From Seminavis robusta (taxonomy: Eukaryota > Bacillariophyta > Bacillariophyceae > Naviculales > Naviculaceae), in assembly GCA_903772945.1 (NCBI GenBank), contig CAICTM010000116.1, forward strand, positions 1-64,000: a stretch of 64,000 nucleotides of DNA. The letters are read 5' to 3'. A model generated the notes under the pieces. That model saw nothing but the letters and a program-made list of their open reading frames with translations, did not search any database and was not told where the DNA came from. This document shows, piece after piece, positions 42,586 to 52,263 of this stretch; within the stretch, counting starts at the first letter, position 1; every line of letters begins with the position of its first letter. The translations under genes and the position numbers were made by a program.

Positions 42586-45500
42586 ATGTTTGCGAGTGGA
42601 GATCCTCGCCGTGTCAGTGGAACCGTTGACGGAAGTGCCACTACTTCTCCTTCGCTTCGGCAACCGCCACAGCAAGAGTCCTCCGTCAAGGCCAGTGTTT
42701 CTTCCAAGAGGCGCCATGCAACAATGACCGACTCTTCCTCTTCTTCCTCAGCCAATTCCTCGACTTCATCTTCATCCGAGGAAGAAGAGGAAGGACCCGT
42801 CAAAGCCGTGGCACGAAAACCTGCCAAACCCAATGGCAAGAGACGCCTCACACTGGAAGATGACGAAGAAGACTCGTTGGTCGACACTGACGATGATGAT
42901 GATGACGACGATGAGCCCAGACGCGTCAAGGATTCAACGGCAGAGGATGATTTTCTAGTCGATACGGACGATGATGATGATGATGATGATGAAAATGACG
43001 AAGAAGACACGGAACCATCAGACGACAACAATATGAAACATATACATGATCTGCCAAAATTGACCAGAAAACCAAAACCATCACCTACCACGAACTCACT
43101 CCAAAACGTTCATCACCACGCTGATGATGACATGCAAGATGTGCAAGACAAAAAGGAAGGAGATCCTGTGGCAGTCCATGATGATGTAGAATTCATTGAT
43201 GAAGTAGAATGGGCCTCTCCAGATGATGACAACTACAATAACAACAGCAACAAAAAGAATGCAGAACTGGCCATGAAACCGAAATTAGAGTCGGGAGATC
43301 CCTGTGGGTGCACCGTCTCCTCCTTCGACGAAGACGAGTTCTGTCGTGCAGCAACCTACAATGCAAATGACACTGAAACAAACACAAAACCAAAGTATCG
43401 ATACTGTATAGACCCTTCCTGCATCCTCTTCGCATGTCAAGAAGAATGCAGATCAAACTGCGAAGCGGGACAATACTGCGGAAACAAACGAATACAACGC
43501 AAAGAATGGAAACAAATTGAAGTATTCCATGCCGGACCCAAGGGAAGAGGACTCAGAACACTAGAACACATTCAAAAGGGAGAGTTCATACTCGAATACA
43601 TTGGACGCGCTGTAAGAGCATCCTTCCTCTCTAAACTGTTCCACCGGTACAAACAGGAACGACGACTTTACATCATGGCACTTGACACAAACGTATACCT
43701 TGATGCACGCAAAAAGGGAAGTGTCGCACGATACATCAATCACTCGTGTGAACCTAACTGCGTCGTGGAACGATGGAAAGTCAGAGGCATCATACGAGCG
43801 GGAATATTCGCTACGAGGGATATACCAAAAGGTCAAGAACTCTCCTTCGATTATCAATGGGAACGCAAAAAGGGAAGGGCACCCACAAAATGCTATTGTG
43901 GGGCAAACACCTGTCGGGGGACGCTCGAAGTACCAAAGTCTTTGGAAGAAGTAGAATTCGAAAAAATATCGGAAGGACACTGGAAAACTGGATCACGCAC
44001 CGCTGGAAGAGAAATCATCAATCGCAGCATCCGAATACTTTCCAAGGAACACGAACAGTACTTTTATGCCGATGTGTGCAAATACGATGAACAGAGCAAA
44101 AAACATCTCGTCATTTACAGACCAGACTGGGAAGAAGTATGGGAGGAACTCGCTAAAGAAGATTGGCAGGTACTGCTCGATGAGTCCGATGTCGGCGATG
44201 ATGGTAGTGCCAGCGCTGGTGTAGGGTTTGGGTCCATGTTTGCGGGAGCTCGGGATTTTGTCATTGCCAAAAAGGTACTACACAACCGCACAGCCGCTTC
44301 TCCGTCGTCATCCTGGCAGAGGAGCTTCTTGCAAACGTTGGTGGCGTCGCCAAATGCAAAGAACAGACCCGGGGGCGCCAGTCTTTTGGACAAAGTTGGG
44401 GCAGGGGACAGAGATGCCATTGAAGAACTCAAAGCTATCAAACCTTACCTTTACGTCCAGACACCCATCAAGGAAGCATTCTGGGCGAAACACCTCATTC
44501 AACGGTGCGAACGTAATTGTAGAGTTTCCATTGTGCCGAAACAATTTGCGAGACCTCCGCTGGGACCAGACGCAAATGATCCGGACGATGTCGAAAAACA
44601 CAAGGCGCTAGACGAGTCCCTAGATGGGACTGTATGGAAACTTAGTATTTCGGGATACAACGTAGCAAAGGCGTGCACCATTTTGGAGAAAAACGTCATC
44701 TACTTGACCAAACAACAGCAACAACAACAACAAGCAGCGTCACTTGGGGATCCAAAACTTCTTCCAGGGTCGGCCTCAAAGCCAGCCGGCAAGCTGAATG
44801 TGGTCATGGCAGCCAATCGGGGGGGCACAGGACTCGGCATAGCCGGGTTGACAGGATTGGCCACCGGCGCGAGCACCAAGTCAAACGATAATCTACAAGA
44901 AGTTGTCATCCCTCGATGTGCCGTTGATAACTTCAAGCGACGATTGCCATTTGTCAGGGAAAAATGCCGCAGTGTCAACATTTCGTTTGCTCATTCGGAA
45001 AGCAAAAGCAAGCAATTCGCCAAGCTTGTGATGGAAGCAACCCTGCAGTCCGACATGCACGCTGCCCGCGAGAACGTCTGGCTGCATCTTAATGATGCAT
45101 GTGCTGAAGTGAAGGCGCCAAAGACACCCAACGAAATATTCTACCGTGATCTCGGTTTCCTTGGTGGAGAATTAACGAGAGAACAGTTTCAGTTGCTCCG
45201 ACAAGACGAACCAGACAGGATGAGTCAGGATTGCCGAGAAGATCTCCGAAAGTCGCCATTTTTTGTGTCCTTCGAAAGCACGCAGCGCTGCACGGTTTGG
45301 GTACAGTCCGAAGAGGACAAGGGACGTATCGATGGATCCAACAACATTGTAGGCGAAGCGACGCCGTATGCACCCAGGAAGATCTTTTTTGGATGCGATC
45401 CCAAAGACGTCACCAAGCTATGGGCGCTGATGCAGACGAGAGCATCGGAAGTGGCCCGAGGTGTCAAATACCTTTATCTTGGTGCTGACCGAGTGTATCT

Positions 45501-48500
45501 CCCCTTTATGATTCAAAATGGGGCCAAGTTCTTTGACTATGTAAAGCGTGTCACAGGGGCTGCTGTGATGGTCGATCACATGACTGGGGACCACTTGCGT
45601 ATCGATGGACGTTCATACCTCGCAATTCACACTGCCGATGTTATTGACGTGGACAAGAGCTCTGCAGATACGGAAAACGAAAGGGTACGGAGGGCAGAGG
45701 AAATGATTCGATTGCAGATCGAAATCTATCGGGATCACTGCATTCGACGACAAAATTGGATTTTTGGAAGGGACTGGACGCTGTCCAAGATTGTGACCGC
45801 TGAATATGTGGCCTCTGACAGCAGTGGCGGCACCAGCAGCACACCAGTGAAATCTGCTGCCGTTCCCTCGCGACAACAATTCGACGAGAAGACAGTGTGC
45901 AATTCATGTCAAGAGATTGCTGACATCACCATGGCACTCGGGACAACTGCAGGTTGCGGGGTTAGCGCTGCTCTCATCTTTTACCGCTTCGTCACGATCG
46001 TGTGCCAGCAGGACGACTTCGACACCCAACTTAAAGTGCGAGAGATTGTGCTTGCCTGCATCTTTTTGGCCAACAAAGCTCAGAAAGTTTCGAAGTGGAA
46101 GCGACTGGAGGAGGTGCTGAAGGCGGCTTACCAGGTCTTCTACCCTGGAGCTTCGTTCGATGGCAGCAAGGAAGAAGTGCTGATTTTGGCTGATAAGGTC
46201 CAGACGGCAGAATCTGAAATTCTGACCCTACTTGACTATGACGTGTTCAATCGGGGAACGGACTGGATAGTGGCCGCAGCTGTGGAAGCGGCCGGTTTCA
46301 AGGGAGAAGTGGCACAAGATGCTCTCAATGTTGCCTGTTGTGGCCCTGTGCTGGCAGCAGGTTCGTCGCTGTGGCTGAAGTATGGCGTGGAGTACGTTTT
46401 TGCTGCCGCAGCAGGATTCCTACATTGTGATATTGACAAACTGTTTCCGGCCCTGGCACTGATCCCGCTTAAAGTGTCACAGGCCGCAGAGATAATCGTA
46501 GAGTCAATCAAGGTGATCCCCACCAGCAAGAGAAGCTCCTCACACCCTCTTTTCGAAGAAGGGAAAGAAAATCTGAAGATGCATCTTCCTCGGATCAAGG
46601 AAATCTGCGTCAAGTGCATGGCATCCTCTTTTGGACAACAAACCACGCCCACGACGTCCGAGGCTGGGCAGAGGTTTCGCCTTATCGGCAGTCGCGATTG
46701 TCGTCGCCACGCAATCCAAGGTGTACCACGGCTGTTGGTGAAAGATGTGATACTGCCCGTCGTCGATGGCGCCAGTGCAGAGAGCAAGTGCAATATCTAC
46801 ATTGGAGACAGTGCAGTCCAAGACGCTGATGACATCGTACTTGAAGGTTCCTGGAGAGCTGTTGCCATTGCCGAGCATCTGCTCCGAGCCAGTGTCGCTA
46901 ATGTGCAGGGCAATCCATTGCCACCCTCTGTGGACATTTCAGTCGAGATTGATGTGCTGAACAAAAACAAGCTGCAAGCAAAGGTCAAGCCGGGGTTGCT
47001 AAGCATGAGCAGCATCCTTTCTGGGGACGGTTGGAGTGGGACGATTCAGTCGGAAGTTTCAGGTGGATCCTCATGGGGTCGAAAAACGGGTGGAAAAATT
47101 TGCGTGCCAGGGAAGTTGGCAGCGTCCTCATTACGAGAGGTTGGCTTGCGTTGGTGGGTCCCTCCTCAGCATGGTCCCAGTCCAACGGGTTCAATCTGTG
47201 ACATGTTCTTGATCCGCTCCGACCCGCACGATCTGCACGGGGGGCTTCAGCGTCTGACGCAGTCGTTCTCGGGCGAATCAGGCTCGTTTCCTTTGCTCTG
47301 TGGCAGCAAGGATGGTAAAAACGCCATGAACGAGCGCTACGTGGCAGTGTCGCTACAACGCTGGCCATCCGAAAAGGTGGAAACTCGAGAATTGGAGAAA
47401 ACGAAGAAATCGAAAAAGTCCAAGCGGTCTTCCGGGTTGGGAATGGGGTTTTCTGCGGCTGCTCTGCAAGAGATGCAATTGCTAAACGAGCTTCACAGCG
47501 TCATTCCCTCACCACAAGGGCATCCAAACTTCATCTTACCTGTTGCGGTAGCGCTTCCACCAGACGAGGAGGAGGAAGAAGAAGAGCAACCAGAGAAGGA
47601 CTCGTCAGACCCAGCGGCAGCCAGCTCACTCGCAGACGACATTTTCTCCTTGTTTCGGACTAGCGAAGAGAATGAAAAGGTGGCTAGACGGGAAAAGAAG
47701 CGGAAAGAGCATCTAACTGGACCGCATCTAGTCTTCCAGCCATCTCCTTTTGTCCTGCAACGCTTCATGTCTCGAAAGAAACGCAAGGGTACGAACGACG
47801 ACAACGACAGCAGCAGCCCAGGGATTGGTCCAGCAATCTTTTCTTCCTGGTTCCACGATTTGCTCTCTGCTCTAGTTCACTGTCACACAAATCATGTGGT
47901 AGTTCGATCATTTCAGGCGGATCAGATTGTCATTGACCACAGCGGAGTGGCGAAACTGGGAGGCTTGTATCGTGCGACTGTGATATCCCCTGAGGATCGA
48001 AATGTCACTTTTGACCCACTGAAATTTGCGAGAGCGAACAAAAAAGACAAAAAGGATCGCAAAAGCCGTGGGGATGACGACGACGACGTGAGTGACCCCT
48101 ATATTGCTCCGGAGAATCTGTTTGGGTGCAGCAAGCGTACCAAGGAAACAGACGTGTGGTCACTGGGTTGCTTGCTTGCACACGTTCTGTTGAACAAAGC
48201 GCTGTTCTCTGGTCGAGACCGCCAGGCTCTCCTCAACAGCATGTACAAGGTTGTTGGGACACCTGCGAGGGACAACTATGAGATTTGTGTCAAGTACCCC
48301 CACTATTCTCGACCGCCCAAGAAGTATAAACGTGGCGTGGAAAAGGCAATCCAGCATGTTTTGAAAGAGGATAGTGAGAAGCATGCAGGCGCCGTTGACT
48401 TGCTGGCGAAGATGCTTCATTTGGACCCGAGTCGACGTATAACTGCGGTTGAAGCCCTGCGCCACTACTACATGCTAGACTATATTGAGAACAGCAATTC

Positions 48501-48729
48501 TGGGTCCTTTCGGCGTCGCTTTGTGGAAGATTGGATGTCTTTGAAGGGGAAATTGATGAAGTCTTCGCAAAGTCAGGAAGATAAGGCGCTCGAGAGGGAA
48601 CGTAATTTGAAACGGAAGGCCGAATTTTCAGCACTCGGCAAAGCCGCGGGCGCTGAACAAGACGATGATCTTTACAACCTGGATGAGCTGTTTCGCTCCG
48701 CAGAGGCGTCAAAGAAGCAAAAGACGTGA
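42586..48729 (+). CDS. AWS-SET-postSET methyltransferase fused to transcription-type cyclin and CDK-like pseudokinase
   Basis: Single exon, 2,047 residues from ATG 42586. The N-terminus is acidic and disordered (1-235). AWS Cys cluster about 238-300 (FACQEECRSNCEAGQYCGN); SET about 308-427 with YIGRA, RYINHSCEPNC (382-392) and LSFDYQWE; post-SET CYCGANTCRG at 436-445: the order of SETD2/ASH1-type H3K36 methyltransferases. A Tudor-like segment follows (about 479-512), then KH-like regions (about 620-1070). A cyclin fold at about 1100-1311 (ALIFYRFVTIVC, REIVLACIFLANKAQKV, ESEILTLLDYDV) resembles cyclins K, T and L. A CDK-like kinase at about 1540-1968 keeps APE, DVWSLGCLLAHVL and VVGTP, but the Lys of VAVK is Ser1589, HRD reads VRS (1773-1775) and DFG is replaced by KLGGLY. 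It should bind rather than phosphorylate. Nuclear role in transcription-coupled chromatin marking is inference. Confidence 0.9.
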   Translation: MFASGDPRRVSGTVDGSATTSPSLRQPPQQESSVKASVSSKRRHATMTDSSSSSSANSSTSSSSEEEEEGPVKAVARKPAKPNGKRRLTLEDDEEDSLVDTDDDDDDDDEPRRVKDSTAEDDFLVDTDDDDDDDDENDEEDTEPSDDNNMKHIHDLPKLTRKPKPSPTTNSLQNVHHHADDDMQDVQDKKEGDPVAVHDDVEFIDEVEWASPDDDNYNNNSNKKNAELAMKPKLESGDPCGCTVSSFDEDEFCRAATYNANDTETNTKPKYRYCIDPSCILFACQEECRSNCEAGQYCGNKRIQRKEWKQIEVFHAGPKGRGLRTLEHIQKGEFILEYIGRAVRASFLSKLFHRYKQERRLYIMALDTNVYLDARKKGSVARYINHSCEPNCVVERWKVRGIIRAGIFATRDIPKGQELSFDYQWERKKGRAPTKCYCGANTCRGTLEVPKSLEEVEFEKISEGHWKTGSRTAGREIINRSIRILSKEHEQYFYADVCKYDEQSKKHLVIYRPDWEEVWEELAKEDWQVLLDESDVGDDGSASAGVGFGSMFAGARDFVIAKKVLHNRTAASPSSSWQRSFLQTLVASPNAKNRPGGASLLDKVGAGDRDAIEELKAIKPYLYVQTPIKEAFWAKHLIQRCERNCRVSIVPKQFARPPLGPDANDPDDVEKHKALDESLDGTVWKLSISGYNVAKACTILEKNVIYLTKQQQQQQQAASLGDPKLLPGSASKPAGKLNVVMAANRGGTGLGIAGLTGLATGASTKSNDNLQEVVIPRCAVDNFKRRLPFVREKCRSVNISFAHSESKSKQFAKLVMEATLQSDMHAARENVWLHLNDACAEVKAPKTPNEIFYRDLGFLGGELTREQFQLLRQDEPDRMSQDCREDLRKSPFFVSFESTQRCTVWVQSEEDKGRIDGSNNIVGEATPYAPRKIFFGCDPKDVTKLWALMQTRASEVARGVKYLYLGADRVYLPFMIQNGAKFFDYVKRVTGAAVMVDHMTGDHLRIDGRSYLAIHTADVIDVDKSSADTENERVRRAEEMIRLQIEIYRDHCIRRQNWIFGRDWTLSKIVTAEYVASDSSGGTSSTPVKSAAVPSRQQFDEKTVCNSCQEIADITMALGTTAGCGVSAALIFYRFVTIVCQQDDFDTQLKVREIVLACIFLANKAQKVSKWKRLEEVLKAAYQVFYPGASFDGSKEEVLILADKVQTAESEILTLLDYDVFNRGTDWIVAAAVEAAGFKGEVAQDALNVACCGPVLAAGSSLWLKYGVEYVFAAAAGFLHCDIDKLFPALALIPLKVSQAAEIIVESIKVIPTSKRSSSHPLFEEGKENLKMHLPRIKEICVKCMASSFGQQTTPTTSEAGQRFRLIGSRDCRRHAIQGVPRLLVKDVILPVVDGASAESKCNIYIGDSAVQDADDIVLEGSWRAVAIAEHLLRASVANVQGNPLPPSVDISVEIDVLNKNKLQAKVKPGLLSMSSILSGDGWSGTIQSEVSGGSSWGRKTGGKICVPGKLAASSLREVGLRWWVPPQHGPSPTGSICDMFLIRSDPHDLHGGLQRLTQSFSGESGSFPLLCGSKDGKNAMNERYVAVSLQRWPSEKVETRELEKTKKSKKSKRSSGLGMGFSAAALQEMQLLNELHSVIPSPQGHPNFILPVAVALPPDEEEEEEEQPEKDSSDPAAASSLADDIFSLFRTSEENEKVARREKKRKEHLTGPHLVFQPSPFVLQRFMSRKKRKGTNDDNDSSSPGIGPAIFSSWFHDLLSALVHCHTNHVVVRSFQADQIVIDHSGVAKLGGLYRATVISPEDRNVTFDPLKFARANKKDKKDRKSRGDDDDDVSDPYIAPENLFGCSKRTKETDVWSLGCLLAHVLLNKALFSGRDRQALLNSMYKVVGTPARDNYEICVKYPHYSRPPKKYKRGVEKAIQHVLKEDSEKHAGAVDLLAKMLHLDPSRRITAVEALRHYYMLDYIENSNSGSFRRRFVEDWMSLKGKLMKSSQSQEDKALERERNLKRKAEFSALGKAAGAEQDDDLYNLDELFRSAEASKKQKT

Positions 48730-49107
48730 TGAAATTGGATCCGTGAAGGCCTTACGGAAGGTTTCCCTCTTTGCCGGTGCCTTGCTAAATGCTTACGACT
48801 AATAATTATGAATGCTCAGGAAGGATTAACCGAATGCCACGGTGCTGTACTGGTACGGTACCGGAAACTACGAGTAGTAGGTTGGATTTGTCAAAAGGAA
48901 GGGACGGGAAGACTCATTCCTCGTCTATGGATGCAATTCAAAATAAAAGCAGTCGGGTACTCGTACCACCAGCATGTGGCTTTCAGTCTACAGTTAGCAA
49001 TTGTGACGACCTAAAAACTTATGTAGCTAAGGTTGCTCATTGAACGGGAAATTGAACATAATTGAGTACATTACTATTGAAGAAACGGAGTTGCCAGCTT
49101 TATCCGA
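48730..49107. other. Convergent 3' region
   Basis: Lies between the fusion gene and the MFS gene. A GGTACGGTACC word occurs near 48853; nothing else was seen. Confidence 0.5.
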
Positions 49108-51195
49108 TCAGTGTCGCTTTTTGTCTCTAGTGGAAGTTCCAGTGGTACCAGTGGTGCTCTCAGCACTGCCGTTGGTATTCCACAGCAGCTTTTGTCGGAC
49201 AATGAACCAGAAAGTGGCAGCCGACAAGAGACCTCCACTGGATTGCATGGCCAGATCAAGACTCCCCCCCAAAAGGTCTGCGAATCCACCAGTGCATGAT
49301 GCCCCCAACAAGAATCCAACGTCCCCGCTCGTGCGCAACATGGCAATTGCTTGAGCTCGTTTGTCTTCGGTGACTTTATCCGAGATGTATGCCAATGGGG
49401 CCGTGGACAGCATTGAGGATCCCAACGCCCAGAATCCCAAAGTACCTACGAAGATTGGCCAGTTCTCTGGAGGGTTTGTCCAAAGTGGCAGGCTTATCAT
49501 GGATGCCGCAATGACTGTGCACCCCCCCGAAATGGCAGCAGCTTTTCCAATGCGATCTACCAAGTACCGTGCCATCAACGGATTACTGAGCACCTGGACC
49601 AAACTCATGGACATGTATATTTGACCGACCGCCCCAGCCGACATTTCGAGTCCTGTTGGTGCTGGACTGGTGAGTATCAGAGGCAGCAACGTCATTTGTG
49701 ACCCGCTCAGTGCAAACCAATAGAACCCATTCATGATCATGACACTTCGAATCTGGTCATTGTGAAAGAGCGGGATCCATTGAGCCAATGCATCCTTGGC
49801 AGCTGTAGCCAAGCTGGTTGAATCGTCCTTTTCTGTTTGGCTGCGGTTGTTTTCGTTGTTGCTGTTGTTGTTGTCTACCGGAGCAACGTTGCTAATCTTG
49901 TCTTGCTGCTTTTGATTTGTGAGTGGCAACTTTACCCATGGCAAGTCGTGGAAAAGATGCAACAAGGGTTGTTTTGGTGGTTTTGTTTCTTTCAGAATGA
50001 TGCTATTGAGTATTGCCACACCCAGATACGATGCGCCCACCATGGCGAAAGTGTTCTGTAGTCCAACCTGATCGACCATGGTCCCTCCCAAAGCAGGTCC
50101 CAAGGCAGTCCCTGCGGCAAAAGCTGACACGATGGGTGACATGGTCGTGGCTCTATTGAGTGGGGTGGAAACATCAGTGACCATGAGTTGTGAGGCTGTG
50201 GTGAGTGCTGCCACTCCCGCGCCCGTTAGAAGTCGACATAGATATAGTTCCCCAAAGGATCCAGCAAAGCCGATACCTCCCACCCCAAAAGCAATAAGAA
50301 CCAACGAGTATGTCAAGTATGGTTTTCTTCCATGTCTCTCTACGAGGATTGCACTTGGGATATTGCTGGCCATTTTGGATAGCGCGAAGGCACTGACAAC
50401 GGTTCCATATTGTCCTGGTGTGAGTTGTAGTGCTTCTACGACGAAAGGCATTGCTGGAAGGACCACGCCAACACTGGTTCCCACTAATAGAATGGATGCT
50501 GTAATGGGCCACATTCGTTTCATGTCGACTGCTGTAGCCATTTCTGTGAGGGTTTGTACGAACTGATCTTTTGAAACGGTGATACCGGCCGGGCCATTCT
50601 CGTTATTGTTGCCGCTTCCTCTGCTGTGGTTGACAAAGACCTGAAGAAATCGTTCAGCGTCCTGTTGTGCATATTCCAGTCGTTGTTCTTCTGTGAAATC
50701 AGTGTCCTGAATGTGGACGTTGTTTTGGTTGTCATTGACGATCTGATTTTGAATTTGTGCCAACCTATCCACCAAGAAAGCCTGAATCTGTGTTTTATCG
50801 ATAACATCATCTTGATCATGAGTGAGCCTTAAGCTTGAAAAAGTGCTGATGGTGCGAAAAGCAAGGTTCATTTCATCTGGAGAGAACGATTGCAGCTCCA
50901 AATACTCATACAATCGAGCACGATCCATGACTCTTCCTCGCCTACTCCTACTTGTACCAGGACCCAAACTATCGGTTCCACTGCCGCTGCTGAATGATCG
51001 CAGCACACTCCATGGGAGCTTCCATCGGCTACTACATGTATGCAAGGCACTCTCGGAAAGTCTTCGTACTGGAATCAACAGTCTGCTTCTTCGTTGTACC
51101 TGAGCTACACGCACCGGTAGGAACGGACGCCTGCTCGAAGCAGCCGCAACAAGGTTCATCATCTTCAGTTCGTACGGTACACCCTCATCAATCAT
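49108..51195 (-). CDS. MFS transporter with N-terminal extension
   Basis: Single exon of 695 residues, ATG 51195. The first ~95 residues are rich in Arg and Ser with few acids (RRPFLPVRVAQVQRRSR), like a mitochondrial or plastid presequence. Residues ~95-230 are helical and acidic with EF-hand-like spacing (SFSPDEMNLAFRTI, DVIDKTQIQAFLVDRL). From ~233 twelve hydrophobic segments follow in two sets of six, separated by a polar Asn-rich loop. The MFS motif A position reads LVERHGRKPYL after helix 2; a Gly-rich LLTGAGVAAL helix 4 and LGPALGGTMVDQVG helix 5 fit drug:H+ antiporter-like families. Substrate cannot be told. Confidence 0.85.
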   Translation of the reverse strand: MIDEGVPYELKMMNLVAAASSRRPFLPVRVAQVQRRSRLLIPVRRLSESALHTCSSRWKLPWSVLRSFSSGSGTDSLGPGTSRSRRGRVMDRARLYEYLELQSFSPDEMNLAFRTISTFSSLRLTHDQDDVIDKTQIQAFLVDRLAQIQNQIVNDNQNNVHIQDTDFTEEQRLEYAQQDAERFLQVFVNHSRGSGNNNENGPAGITVSKDQFVQTLTEMATAVDMKRMWPITASILLVGTSVGVVLPAMPFVVEALQLTPGQYGTVVSAFALSKMASNIPSAILVERHGRKPYLTYSLVLIAFGVGGIGFAGSFGELYLCRLLTGAGVAALTTASQLMVTDVSTPLNRATTMSPIVSAFAAGTALGPALGGTMVDQVGLQNTFAMVGASYLGVAILNSIILKETKPPKQPLLHLFHDLPWVKLPLTNQKQQDKISNVAPVDNNNSNNENNRSQTEKDDSTSLATAAKDALAQWIPLFHNDQIRSVMIMNGFYWFALSGSQMTLLPLILTSPAPTGLEMSAGAVGQIYMSMSLVQVLSNPLMARYLVDRIGKAAAISGGCTVIAASMISLPLWTNPPENWPIFVGTLGFWALGSSMLSTAPLAYISDKVTEDKRAQAIAMLRTSGDVGFLLGASCTGGFADLLGGSLDLAMQSSGGLLSAATFWFIVRQKLLWNTNGSAESTTGTTGTSTRDKKRH

Positions 51196-52263
51196 TCACA
51201 AACACATGTGGCACAGTCGGTACTAGCTAGTACCCTCGACTGCAACGGCATGATGTGCGTAGATGATGTGTGGAGATGGTGCGGGATTAAAATCATTCGC
51301 GTTCTGAAGACGCCTTCATGCCGCATGCTGGGAGGGCACCATGCTCCTGTAGCTAGCTAGCTAGTACTGGTACTGTACAAATGTAGAGCTGGCTAGCTAG
51401 AAGAGGGAAGCGGAAAAGATTGGGCTCCCGAAGGAGGGGGTTATCTATTATACCGGCAGGGAAAAACTATATGGTTGGTTGGTTCTTCCTGGCCTTCAAA
51501 GTAATGATAGAGCACGTTGTGTCCCTTGGCCTTGCTGCTGCTGCCAATAAGCCCTGCCGAAGCCAAACTGTTGCATCGTTTCTTGGAGAGCTGCGAAACC
51601 ATTGATCTCTTTGGCACCTTTGTGTGTGGTTTTATAGCTGGTTCTCGCCACGGGGGTTCACTCATCCTGCCTATGCTGGTGCTCTGCTGATATCGTAGCC
51701 CTGATGCCCTGCAGATATCGTAGCCCTTCTGTTTTAGCTAGCAGAGCAGTCACAAAGGAAACACCTTGGTTGATACCGGCACTACAAGCTCCTTGGCATT
51801 AGGTTTCATGGCAGTGTTACTATTGACATTTGTTGCTTGCTTGCTGCTTTGCTCTGTCTTTGAACCAACTGTCAAGGGTAGTTTCGTCCGCTCTCCTCCT
51901 CCAGAGCAGTACAGAAGCTACCATACCAGAACAAAAGATTCCTCTTGCTACCGGTACGGCACGAACCGCGTCGTGCCCTAGCAGATCCCACTCGCAAAGT
52001 CGAAGCCTTATCGTGCATCACCACCATCCTACCGAACCGTACCGTACAGAACAATCCAAAACGTCTGTCTAACTCTACAACTTCAATTCATTCATTTGGT
52101 ACGGTACCGACACCGGTACCATTAAGTATGCCAAGAGCAACAACGTTACTTATATTATACACGCGCCATGCCGTGGGCGCACAATGAGCAGCAGTATTAG
52201 CCTTGCCCGGTAGAGCTTGTCAGTATCATCACGATTGAATCATTCCAATGCCTCCCAGCTACA
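51196..52263. other. Intergenic region
   Basis: Promoter side of the MFS gene on its left; 3' end of the ARM gene on its right. TAGCTAGCTAGCTAGTACTGG near 51350-51375. A short repeat, GATATCGTAGCCCT, occurs twice near 51690-51726. Open frames here are small and unsupported. Confidence 0.5.
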
